Origin: Conoideocrella luteorostrata
Taxonomy: Eukaryota > Ascomycota > Sordariomycetes > Hypocreales > Clavicipitaceae
Length of the DNA: 64,000 nt
NCBI GenBank assembly: GCA_032433595.1
Contig: JASWJB010000191.1
Span: 20,565-84,564 of the forward strand
Direction: 5' to 3'
Below are positions 1 to 10,420 of this stretch, in pieces (within the stretch, counting starts at the first letter, position 1; every line of letters starts with the position of its first letter). A model generated the notes under the pieces. The model worked only from the letters and a program-made list of their open reading frames with translations. It searched no databases and was not told where the DNA came from. The position numbers and the translations under genes are program-made.

Positions 1-252
1 GTGTTTATATAGTAGGTGGTTCACTAGTAGCCCGGGTAAACCTTCATAGTGTTATTAAGTGGTTCACCGTTGGTTCACAGTGAACCTATAGTGACTCCTT
101 GTATAGTTCACTAATGGTTCGCGGTGAACCAAAGTAAACCATACCTCTTAACACAGAATATTCCTAGTTCTGTCCCAGTAGTCACGTGGAGTGGTGGGGT
201 TTTAACGCCCTATGGCTAGCCTTCTTGTAGCCTGCTAGCCAGGGTTATAACA
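1..252 (-). repeat. 3' LTR (partial) of the first chromovirus
   Basis: Positions 2-252 align without gaps to 7464-7714. I count about 22 differences, all of them transitions, and in about 20 of them the left copy carries the T or A. The LTR ends here with TAACA in plus orientation, which is the TGTTA start in element orientation. The outer part of the LTR (the equivalent of 7249-7463) lies before the window. Confidence 0.9.
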
Positions 253-275
253 CAATGTCCCCTCTCTAATGGTCT
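253..275 (-). promoter_or_regulatory. Probable polypurine tract next to the 3' LTR
   Basis: Read on the minus strand, the bases immediately upstream of the 3' LTR are AGAGAGGGGACATTG, a purine-rich run abutting the LTR. This is where plus-strand DNA synthesis is primed in LTR retrotransposons, and it agrees with the minus-strand orientation deduced from the protein motifs. The match is by position and composition only. Confidence 0.6.
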
Positions 276-381
276 TGCCCTTAAGACCCAGTATTATTTT
301 ATAAATAGGTTACCGCTTATTAGTTATTATTTCGTAAGTTCCTTTTTTTCTTTATTTTTCTAGAGATATACTGCTTACGCT

Positions 382-1068
382 ATGCCTAACTATGTAGAGA
401 AATCCCAGGTAAAATCAAAATCTGCCTATAATTATACTACTACTTCTATATTTATTCGCAAATAAGGTTTTAAAATCCCCCTGTGTTCTCGTTATAAGAA
501 GAGAGGCTTTGCTTACATAGCTATAAAGGACATTAATTGTTATTCTCTGTGTTACTCCCTAGGTTATTCTTACGATAGTAATCCCGCATAGATAGCAAAT
601 AGTGTGTTTCTTTTCTTCTTTGTTTTTATTTATACTTAAGCTAACTATCCTCCTTAGTTTAGCGGGTTAATAAAGAACTCTATTGCCTTAACCACAAAGA
701 AGAACTTACCAAAGAGTTAATAATCAAGCGTTAGCAATGTTAGCGTGAATAGGAGAGAATTATATAGTATACGTAAAGGGATATAGAAAAGGCTTTTAAC
801 TATCTTTTGCGGCTTTGTTACATAAAGCGCTAGTTATATAATAAAGGTGTTATAATAGTACAGAAGGAATTAAGTTCCTTAGAGGAGTTAAAGGAAACAG
901 AGAGATAGGATAAAGAGGCTTATTAGGCTAAGCTTATAAGAGTGTGGCAGCAAGAGTCTAAGGCTATCCACGATGTGCAAGAATAGGGAGGTGCTAGTGT
1001 TCTAGACTAAGAGTCTATTTTATAAGACACAGGCATAGAGATCCCTAACGCGTCGTTATAGTGCTTAT
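382..1068 (+). pseudogene. Cys-rich plus coiled-coil accessory ORF, antisense to the chromovirus
   Basis: This plus-strand reading frame is convergent to gag-pol. It begins with ATG at 382 and reads MPNYVEK..., then YNYTTTSIFIRK, a stop, and a Cys-rich stretch (IPLCSRYKKRGFAY, then INCYSLCYSLGYSYDSN) in which several Tyr codons (TAT/TAC) look like mutated Cys codons. A pyrimidine-rich stretch with a GCTAAC branch-like site ending in CTTAG at about 656 looks like an intron. Beyond it comes a K/E/R-rich helical segment with ELSSLEELKETER, RVWQQESKAIHDVQE and DTGIEIPNASL. Interruptions are TAG/TAA and a shift, as expected from RIP. From memory, similar Cys-rich coiled-coil proteins are common in Eurotiomycete genomes; their role is unknown to me. 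A mutated counterpart lies near 58640-59300. Confidence 0.6.
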
Positions 1069-1084
1069 TCTTAATTAAATTGTT

Positions 1085-4000
1085 ATATTATAGTCTTGCA
1101 ATTTTCTAAATTTTAGACTAGTTCCTATGTGTTTTCTTCTAATCTATATCCTTTCCACTTAATAAGGTATTATTGTTGTTTCCCTTTTATTTATATGTTT
1201 ATTATTTATTTTACCTTATATTTTATTTTGTTTAAGACTTTAATGTCTTCTTTAGCTATTGCGTTTTTTAGTGCTAATTCAAGGAGTAAAATATAGAATA
1301 TTAGGTGTATTTACATTATTATTAGTAATAAGAGTTCATAGTTATTTTCTAAAATCCATTGTTTTACCTCAAAGGGTCCTAGTTTTTTATGATCTAATTT
1401 ATTGCTTAGTCACGTTATTTTAATGTTTTATTAGAGTAAGTAAACTATATCCCCTCCTAAGAAGATTAGTCCCTTTAATCTTTTTTAATTATAGTATTTT
1501 TGTATTTTAGTGTGGATAAATTTAAGTTTTATCCTTATTTCCTTATAAAGTTTCTGTATATTTTCTGCGTTTAGTATAGCTTTTTTAGTATCTAGCCCTT
1601 ATATAAGTGTTCTAAAAACTTCTAGATTATATCTATAGTTTACGTATACTAGTGATATCTTTGTAGATTCCGCAAATGCACTGTTATAAGCTAGTTAGGC
1701 TATTAGTAATTTTTCTACCTAATTGTTTTAATTATAATTAATATAACATTAAAGGTATTATTCTAACGTTTAGTTTAATCTTTTAGTTTATCTATTAGTC
1801 TATAGGTAATATACTATACTAAGCTTATGTTTTATTCCTAATTACGCTATTAAGGCTTACTAGAATTTAAAGGTAAATATAGTTCCTTTATCTAAAATAA
1901 TTTCTTCTGGTAGTCTATAGTTACTTGTAATTATTTATAGGAACATATAAGCTAGTTCCTTTGCGTTACTTGCTTCTTTAAATAGTAAGAAGTAGCTATA
2001 TTTTATAAGTCTATCTATAACTATAAATATACTATTATATTTAACGTTTATTAAGGGTTCTTTGGATAGTGGTAACTTAGTGATATAATTAAATGCGATA
2101 GATTCCTAAGGCTTTTGCGGTACCTAAAGTGGTTATAGGTATCTATAAGGTTTGTGCCTAGAAGCTTTGCTTTGCGCGTATTCCACGCATTCTCTAATTA
2201 CTTCTTGTATGATTTTCTTGAGTCTAGGGAAGTTATAGCTTTGTTGTATTTTGTCTATTGTTTTTTATATCCCTTGATGTCCTAAAATAGGGTGTGTGTG
2301 TAGGATTTCTATGTATTCCTTCCGTAGTTCTAGTGATATTTAGACTTTTCCTTTGTATTGTGGTACATTAAACCACTTTATGTTACATTTTATAGGTACT
2401 TCCTGAATATATTTAATATATTCTTTTGTTTACTATAGTACTTAATGATATACTAGATCATTTAATACTACCTTAAAAATTATATTTAACTGTTATTATT
2501 GTAAGTTTCCTTATGTGTTAAACTTAAGTAACTATCCTTTAATAATAGGTATTCCTATATTATAGTCACTTCGTTAGCTAAGAGCATCTGCTTTGCTATT
2601 TTCTGATCCTTTGCGATAGGTAATTTTATAATTAAATTCCAAAAGGTATTCTGCCTATTAAATTTGTTATCTATTTAATTATTATGTGGTAAAGAAGTAT
2701 GCAATATTCTTATGGTTAGTGTAGACCTTAGTGCAGTGTTTTAATCCCAATAAGTAGTATTAGAATTCCTTAAATAAATTAATAATAGCAAGGAATTCTT
2801 TATTATAAATAGGGTAATTAAGTTCTGCTTTATGTAGCTTTTTTAAATAAAAAGCTATTAAATATATCTTTCCTTTATTGTCTTTCTATCTAATCTATAC
2901 GCCTAGCGTAAAGTTAAATACATTAGTTTCTAGTTCTACTAGTTTTTCTGGATTAAATGTAATTAAAACTAGTTCTAAGAGTATTAGTTTCTTAATACTA
3001 TTAAAAGCTTCTTATGCTAGATTACTCTATTCCTATGTTCTTTCTTTCTTTATGAGTTTATGCAATAGTATTATGATTTTTCTGAAATTCCTTATAAATC
3101 ATTAGTAATAGTTTATAAATCCTAGGAAACTTTAAACCTCTGTGACGTTTCCTAGTATTAGCTATTCTTTTATAGCTTTAACTTTTGTTTTTTCTATTTA
3201 TATTTCATTAGGTTAAATAGTATGTCTAAGGAAGTCTACTTCTTATATATAGAACTTACTTTTTTCTAGTTCTATTAATAACTTTATATTCTAGAGTGCT
3301 ATTAAAACCTTATGTATATATTCCTTATATTCTTTAAGATTCTTTGAGAAGATTAGGATATTATTAAGATATATAACTATAAAAATATTAAGATATTCCT
3401 ATAGTATATTGTTAATTATTCTTTAGAATATTATAAGTGCATTTATAAGTCCAAATAGCATAACTAAGTATTTAAATAGTCTAAACTTTGTTCTAAAAGC
3501 TATCTTTTATTTATTACCTTTTCTGATTTAAATTAGGTTATAAGCTCCCTTAAGATCTAGAGCTATAAACTAATTTATTCTGTGTAATTAATCTTGTAAC
3601 TTAGCGATAAGTGGTAAGGGTATTTAATCCTTAATAGTAATGTTATTAAGTTATTAGTAGTCTATAATAAGGTGTAACTTCCTATTTTTCTTTAGTATAA
3701 ATATAACAGGATACCCTACTTCTAAAGTTAATATTTATATATAGCCCTTAGCTAACATTTCGTTAATGTATTCCTATAGTGTTTTAAGTTGCTTTCCGTT
3801 AAGACTATAGATTTTATTAAATATTATTAATATTCCTTCTTTTAGAATAATCTTGTGATCCTATTTACTATGTTCTAGTACTCTAGTATTAAGTTCTTCT
3901 TAAAATAGTTTAGTATACTTCTAGTATTCCTTTAGGATATTTTTTAGTTATTTTTCCTCTAATTTAAGACTTTCTTCTGTCTTTATAAGCTTTTCTATTA

Positions 4001-4545
4001 TGTTATTAATATATATAAGGTCTTTCCTTAGAGCAGTAATAACTCTTTAGATCTTGTGATTCTTTGATTTTGTTTATTTGTGATATATTCTAGGTTATAA
4101 TATAGTCTTTATTATTATAGGTTTAGCTTTTGCCTTATATGTCTTGCTTGCTTCTATAGTAGCTAAGTTATAGCGAAATTTCGCTTCTTCCGAATCGTTC
4201 TAATGCTATTAGTTTACGCTATTATCCTAACGTAATTAGCTAGTCCTTTAGTTAATTAGTGGGTTACTCTCCCTTAGCTATAGATGTCCTAGGACTATAT
4301 TATGTTTTAATATATCTATAATATTATATATAATGGTTTTAAAGTGTCCTTAAATAATAAATAGTAAGTAAGGAGTCTCTATATTAATTATCCTATTATT
4401 ATAAGAAAACGTTTCTCCTTTAATGTTATAAAGTTAGTAGGGTTCCTTTTTTATGTTCTAAGGTAATTAGTAACAATTAATAACTCTAGGTAAAACATAG
4501 TTACCTATTACGCCACTATCTATAAGTGCTTTTACGCGATATCCT
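1085..4545 (-). pseudogene. Chromovirus pol: protease, RT, RNase H, integrase, chromodomain (RIP-broken)
   Basis: Minus-strand coding relic read in several frames. Domains from 5' to 3' are as follows. Retropepsin is near 4545-4470 (KALIDSG, then NYVLP). Reverse transcriptase is near 3700-3150, with LNNITIKD.IPLPLIAK and, near 3380-3338, VIYLNNILIFSKN, where the catalytic YLDD reads YLNN. RNase H is near 2950-2750 (AFYLKKLHKAELNYPIYNKE). Integrase is near 2260-1850, with zinc-finger remnants (IIQEVIRECVEYA), RHKPY and the core motifs FNYITKLP, VVIDRLIKYSYF and ILDKG. A chromodomain is near 1170-1100 (LIKWKGYRLEENT). Losses are Asp to Asn, Cys to Tyr and Gln or Trp to stop. The pol genes of active chromoviruses encode all five activities; this copy cannot. 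Confidence 0.88.
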
Positions 4546-4599
4546 AAGATCTTAGCTTTTAATACTAATTTATATTATATTCCACTGTTATTAGTTTTA

Positions 4600-7200
4600 C
4601 ATAGGGTTATTGGTTTTTTTTCTGTTAAGCTAGTCTATAGCCCTTTTATAGATAGTATACCTTGTTTTTTAAATCTAGAATAGTTTCTTTATTGATTTGT
4701 TTTCTAATTTCCTTATGCTATTCTATGGCGTTATTGTTTTTAATAGCTTACTTAAAACCTATTTTTTATTTACATAGGTGTGTAAGTTATGTATATATTT
4801 AGCGTTTTATTTCTATGTGCTAATTATAATAATGGTTTTCACAATTTACTGCGTATTTCCACTAGCAGTTTTGTATATTATGTTAGCACTATTTATTATA
4901 GTAATCCTTGTTTTATTGTTGTGATTTCTTGGCTTCTATAGGGTTTTTATATTTATATAGCTTAAAAGATTATCTTATATCTTAGTATACCTTAGGTATG
5001 CTGAATTACTATTTGTGCTATTCCCTTGCCTTGTCCACTAAATATTCTAGATATTATAGCAGGTTGCATGTATTATAGTCAGTTGTCTCGCAGGCTTCTG
5101 TTCCTAATAACTATCTATATTATTAAGGGTTAATATACTTTTCCCCTTAATGCTATTTAATTACTTTTCCTAGCATATGTATTTAGTATATATTTGTTTT
5201 ATATAGCGGTATTAGTGCTCCTGTATTTTAGCACTATAGTGGTATACTTACGTTGGGTTTAAGGATAGTGATGTGTTTATTATTTCTAAGTGTTATCCTT
5301 TATTCTTAAAGTTTATTAACTAGGTATAGTTATATAATGATATATCTTGCTATGTGTTTTAGGAAGATATTTAGTCTTGCCTTAGTATAAAAATGTTTTT
5401 TGCATTAGAAGTGTGCATATAACGCCCATAAGATATAATAATGTTTATTATAGTTTAAATACATTTATAGGTTATCTCTAAATTCTCCCAATGGTTCCTA
5501 TAATCCTATAGCTACTACTATAAAGTTATTGCTTAGGATTAAGATTACTATATCTTTTCCTTATGGTGTAGGTTAATATTAAATAAACGTTTGTTTTTAA
5601 TTAAACATGAGAGGTTTAGGTTTAATTTGCGTGAGAATATTTTAGTATTATGTATTATAGTATTCCTTGTTATATTATGAGGTAGTTTATCTATCCTTAT
5701 AGCTTCCTTTATATAACAATGTTTTGTAGTCCTAGTTAGATTTATTATCACTACTGCTGCTTTTAGGTGTATCTTAATCCTGATCTATAGTATTAGACAA
5801 GCTAGTGTTATTAATACTTAGTACCTTTTCTCCTTATAGTTATGTGAGAAGTTATATGGCTTCTTCTTCTTATTATTAAAGGTTTTCTTTTACTGCTTGT
5901 TATGCCTTATCTATTCCTGCTTAGATTTCTTGGTAGGTTTATTGTTTAATTTGTCATAGTCTGGTTCCTTGTTCCCTTTTTGGTAGAGGAATCCTGCTAG
6001 TTATAGCTAAGGTTTTCTTAGGCTATTTTAGAAACTATCCACTACCTTATTTATCGCTAAGGTGCGTGATATAGTTGTTATTATAATATCTAGTCTAGTT
6101 AAGGTTTTAATGTTTAATATCTATATTAGTATTATTAAGTTGTTTCTTATTGTCTAGAGCTGGTTTTTATTCCTTTTTGGGTTATTTATATTCCCTAGAG
6201 AAATATCCTTTTTTTCTATAATTATAGCACTTTACCTTTTCTTTATTAAACTTCTTTGTAGCGTTTAAGTCTATTTATCCTGGGTTAGTGGTGTGTGTGT
6301 ATACAATAAGCTTTTATTATTATTTGCCTTAATTACTAAGGTTTCTTTGTATATTATTATGCTAATTCTTATTACCTTAATTCTTTTCTTGGTGTTATTT
6401 ATATTATTTGTTATTAATGCGTACTATAATGCTTATGTAGTTAGCAAGGGTATTTAGTTAGTTTAATTTATAGAGTTTATCCTTAACTTCTTCTTTAAGT
6501 CCTTTATAGTATATAGACATAAGGTAGGCTTATTCCCATGGAAGTTTAGATATAATCTACAAAAACATTACAGAGTACTTAAATACTAATCCCTTTTAAT
6601 ATAGGTTTTGTAATTTACTTTCCGCCTCTTGTTCTTTATTTATAGTTCTAAACATTTAATAGATAAAGTTCTTAAATTCTTAATAAAATAAAAAGATATA
6701 AACTATATTTAGTTTATAGGTTCCTAAAAAAGAGTTTTCTATGTAGTCGCGTAATATAGGTTTAAACTAAGAGAGTGCTAGTCTAGTGAGTCTACCTATA
6801 GTATACTGCACCCTAGATGCCTTATTCTTAAATTATACCAGGAAATACATAAAGTAGGCCTAAAGCTAAGTAAGGAATAATTATAAGGTTCCTATAGTAC
6901 TATTAAATAATCCTAGTGGTATAGGCTTTAGTACTTCTCCTGGGTCCTTGCCCTTTATAGTAGTAATAGTAAGTCTGTTAAGTTTGTTAATTTAGCCTTA
7001 GTATATATTAGCTTATTCTTGTATACACTAAGCCATTTTACCTATGCATTGTTTAGCTTGTTTAATCTAACTTTAAAGGAGTTAAATCGCATTATCGCGT
7101 TTATTGTTAGAGTTAACGTTTATAGTATCTTAGGGATCCTTCTCCTTTCCTTTAGAGCTTAATCTATACTTAGAGTCAGGAGCTATGTTAATAATATAAG
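4600..7200 (-). pseudogene. Probable gag region of the first chromovirus
   Basis: This stretch lies between the 5' LTR and the retropepsin, where gag belongs. The only open piece is a 67-codon minus-strand fragment at 5548-5751, basic and Asn/Leu-rich, with no recognisable motif. I could not find a convincing CCHC zinc knuckle, so the assignment rests on position in the element. Confidence 0.45.
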
Positions 7201-7248
7201 GTATTACTTAGAGTAATATAGTGTAAGTCTAAACAAGAGTCTTTAACA

Positions 7249-7714
7249 TGTGACAGCTATGGTTAGTTCCCAAGGGATAAACCTAAGTTATGGTTTATAT
7301 TGGCAGAATATACAGGACGTTGTATCTAAGCAATGGGTAATGTCACGGAGAATAATAGACTGAAGTCGTAATTCTGATAATGATTTAAGTGAAGAAGGTA
7401 TTTAGGTAAATGATTGTGTTAAAGACTAACTATCTAAGATATCTAAAGAGTGTAATTTAGTGGTGTTTATATAGTAGGTGGTTCACTGGTAGCCTGGGTG
7501 AACCTTCATAGTGTCGTCGAGTGGTTCACCGTTGGTTCACGGTGAACCTATAGTGACTCCTTGTATAGTTCACTAATGGTTCGCGGTGAACCAAAGTGAA
7601 CTATACCTCTTAACACAGAACATTCCTAGTTCCGTCCCGGTAGTCACGTGGAGTGGTGGGGTTTTGACGCCCCGTGGCCGGCCTTCTTGCAGCCCGCTAG
7701 CCAGGGTCGTAACA
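7249..7714 (-). repeat. 5' LTR (466 bp) of the first chromovirus
   Basis: In plus orientation it runs from TGTGACAGC to GTAACA, so in element orientation it starts TGTTAC and ends TCACA, giving TG...CA termini. The outer half (7464-7714) is markedly less mutated than the left-hand LTR and keeps GC-rich words such as GCCGGCC. The inner boundary is confirmed by the second element, whose left LTR starts with the same TGTGACGGCTG at 58090 next to unrelated flanking DNA. Confidence 0.85.
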
Positions 7715-10120
7715 TAAACGCTTATTATCTATATTATAATATACGTAAGGTAGGAAAGTTTACTATAGAACTAATTTGCCGAAGTTTTGCCGCTATAACT
7801 AGCCTTCCTGTTAGCTGCACACTATAGATATCTAAGTAGTTAGTCTAAGAAGGACTCTTAAAGCGTTGTCCCGGTAAATACTTAACACAATAGATATTAA
7901 TTAATTAAATAAGAATAACTTTAGCTAAATTTAGAGTGTATACTGTATAGCATAAAAGGCTATTGTTCTTAAAGGCTGTTTAGTTATTATTTAGCTGTAA
8001 TTAGCCTTTATTATAGCTAATTATAGAGGATTTATGCTCTTTTGCTATTTATTTAAGTGCTTTAAAAGGGCGTGAGTACTATACCCTATAGGGTGTAATA
8101 GGGGTGTCTTTAAAATCGCTAAATAGCTATGTCTAGAAATAGCTATTTACCTTGCTTAACTTAAGTAAGGAAATAATTTATACACAAGGAAAACTAGAAA
8201 AAAGGCAAGTAACTTATAGTTTATTACGCGTCTCTCTCCTTTAAGCTAGGGTATGCTATATATTATAGAACTTATTATCTAAAACAGTGCTATTGCTCTT
8301 TTAATTACAAGATAGCTATAGCGATTTAATAAGTATGCGTGATTTTATATAGTTTAGTATTACATGTAGCATTTTAAACTAGCTTACCTTTATATAATAT
8401 ATTTATATATGTGTTAGCAATAGGATTAACTTAATAGCTAAATTTATAATAGTGTAGTTTCCCTTGTTATAATAGGTTTATAGCGTGCTTATAACTAAGA
8501 TATATATTTAGTGTAAATTAGGAAGAGATTTAGATATTTAATAGTTATTACCTATATTTGCTATTTAATAAGGCGAATACCTCTCTGCTGTGGTGTATAT
8601 CTAAGTTAGAACATAAGAATTTAGCTAAAACTGGATTTAACTCACAATAATAATAAGCTAATAAGCTACTTATAGTACTAATACCTACGGCAGTATTTAA
8701 TAATAGCTGCATAATAACTAGTTATAGTAATAACTAGTCTTAAAAGCCACTTACTAGAATTAGTAAGTGTTATAAGATTTAAGACTAGTTAACTATAATA
8801 TTTTTTTTCCCTTTTAGAAAATAAACTTATTTTTAGTAAGAAACAAAATAAATAATAATTTTATAAAAGTAATTTCCTGTTTTATAGGAAAATATAATTA
8901 ATTAAGCTAGCACTATAATATAAATATATACTTACTTATATAGCGAAAACAAAAATATTATAACTATAAGTTTATAGATAATTTATTATTTCCTATAATA
9001 TCCTCTAACTTAATAAGTTAATACCTTAATAATTTCTTACCTTATACTTATTATTAATATTAAGGAGAAAGTATATTTACTAGCAATTAGAAAGACTACT
9101 TTAGACTATAAAAGCAAGGGTTTAGGGCTAAAAGCTAATGCCTTATATAATTATAGCTAAGATAGTTATAATTACTATTAAGTAACTAGTTTTATTTATA
9201 GTATATACTGTATTTCTATACTACTAGTAAGTAGCTCTTACACCTTACGGGTATATATACCTGCTACGCTATATTATAGCGTTTGCTTAGATATATAGGC
9301 TAAGGTAAGCTAGAAATATTAATTTAGAGAACTATAAGATAAGTTTAAATAAAATTATATACTATTATAATAAAAGCTTTTATACACTAAATATCCTAGT
9401 ATAATTTAAATATTTATATACTTAATGCTTAAAGTAGCTAGGTAATTATCTTAGAGCTAGTAAATAGTTACACTTTATTTTATTTTTAAGGATAAGTTTT
9501 TATCCCTAATATACTCTTTTGCGTTTACTACTACTAATAAGTTCTAATATAGCAGTAAGGAATTTTATATCCTATGCTAAGTTATAGTTATAGTATAATA
9601 TTATAGCTGCATTAACTAGCATACCTCTTATTAAATTTAATAAGTTTTCCTATGTATTTAATAGTATAATACTATTAAAGATATATAGTAGGCTATATTA
9701 TAATTAGTTAGTTATCCTAATTTTCTATGCTAAAGAACTAGATATTAAATTTTCCTAGTGTAGGATTTAAGTGTATTTGCGAGATAAGGCAACTTATTTT
9801 GCATAGCATATAAAGCGCACGTAACCGCTAGACTAGCGGTAGGAATAGTAGGATACTAGTTAAGAGTTACTCTTAGGGCTATTATAGGTTAAGTTTAACT
9901 AATTCTTATGCTTAAGAGGTTCTATACTCTGTACCTTCTGTGTACCTTCTCTAATATTTATTTTTGTGTAGTTAGAACGTTTATAAGGCTAAAATTCTAG
10001 GCTTTTTAATTAAGGATTAGGTTAGTTAGTAGTGTTCTTATTCTAGGCTAGATAAGCCTTATTATACCTAACGCCGAAACAGAACACTAATTATCCCGCT
10101 AAATTCAGAATAGTATTAAA
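7715..10120. other. AT-rich RIP desert, no gene seen
   Basis: Dense in TA dinucleotides and short stop-filled frames on both strands. It has the composition of RIP-mutated repeats, but I recognise no domain or terminal repeat here. The first 200 bases (TAAACGCTTATT onward) keep a few GC words. Confidence 0.6.
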
Positions 10121-10420
10121 AACTACTTACGAGCTAGGACGCAGCTAAGCCTGTAGCTTAGTCGTTAGATCACGATCGCGACTATAGCTGTATTTACCTA
10201 TGACTTAACTAGTAAACGCTTAAACGAGAAGCGGGAGTTTACCGTCAAACGCGATTGTGGCTAACATTTATATATAGCTTGACCTAGTACAGGAGACCGG
10301 TTCCCTGCGGGCCCCGCCAACGCCTTTCGGAACGAGCCTGAAAGTTTAAGTGACATGAAGTAGCGCAGAAATATGGCTTAGAGCGGCGCAGATTTTTTTT
10401 AGCAAGGGGCGGAAGAAAGA
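10121..10420. other. GC-balanced patch inside the AT desert
   Basis: About 300 bases with ordinary composition, including GGGCCCCGCC near 10310. No ORF is convincing. TAGCTTAGTCGTTAG near 10157 resembles a polymerase III A-box, but no B-box follows at tRNA spacing. It may be a less mutated single-copy remnant or the end of a small element. Confidence 0.3.

Larger units (their letters stand above)
1..7714 (-). mobile_element. Ty3/Gypsy chromovirus, RIP-damaged, left end cut by window
   Basis: LTR retrotransposon transcribed on the minus strand. Its right (5') LTR is 7249-7714. The left (3') LTR is present only as 1-252. Retropepsin, reverse transcriptase, RNase H, integrase and chromodomain occur in that order from high to low coordinates on the minus strand, which is the Gypsy order and defines a chromovirus. 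All frames are broken by TAA/TAG codons and Asp-to-Asn changes expected from G-to-A mutation. A second, more damaged copy starts at 58090 in the same orientation and fixes the outer LTR boundary at TGTGAC. The target duplication cannot be tested because the left end is outside the window. Confidence 0.93.

Noticed and set aside
2878..3105. 75-codon plus ORF in the first element
   Set aside because: Antisense of the RT/RNase H region, where the minus strand carries the conserved motifs.
10140..10215. Possible tRNA gene
   Set aside because: Only the A-box-like word fits. There is no B-box, no foldable acceptor stem and no anticodon arm.
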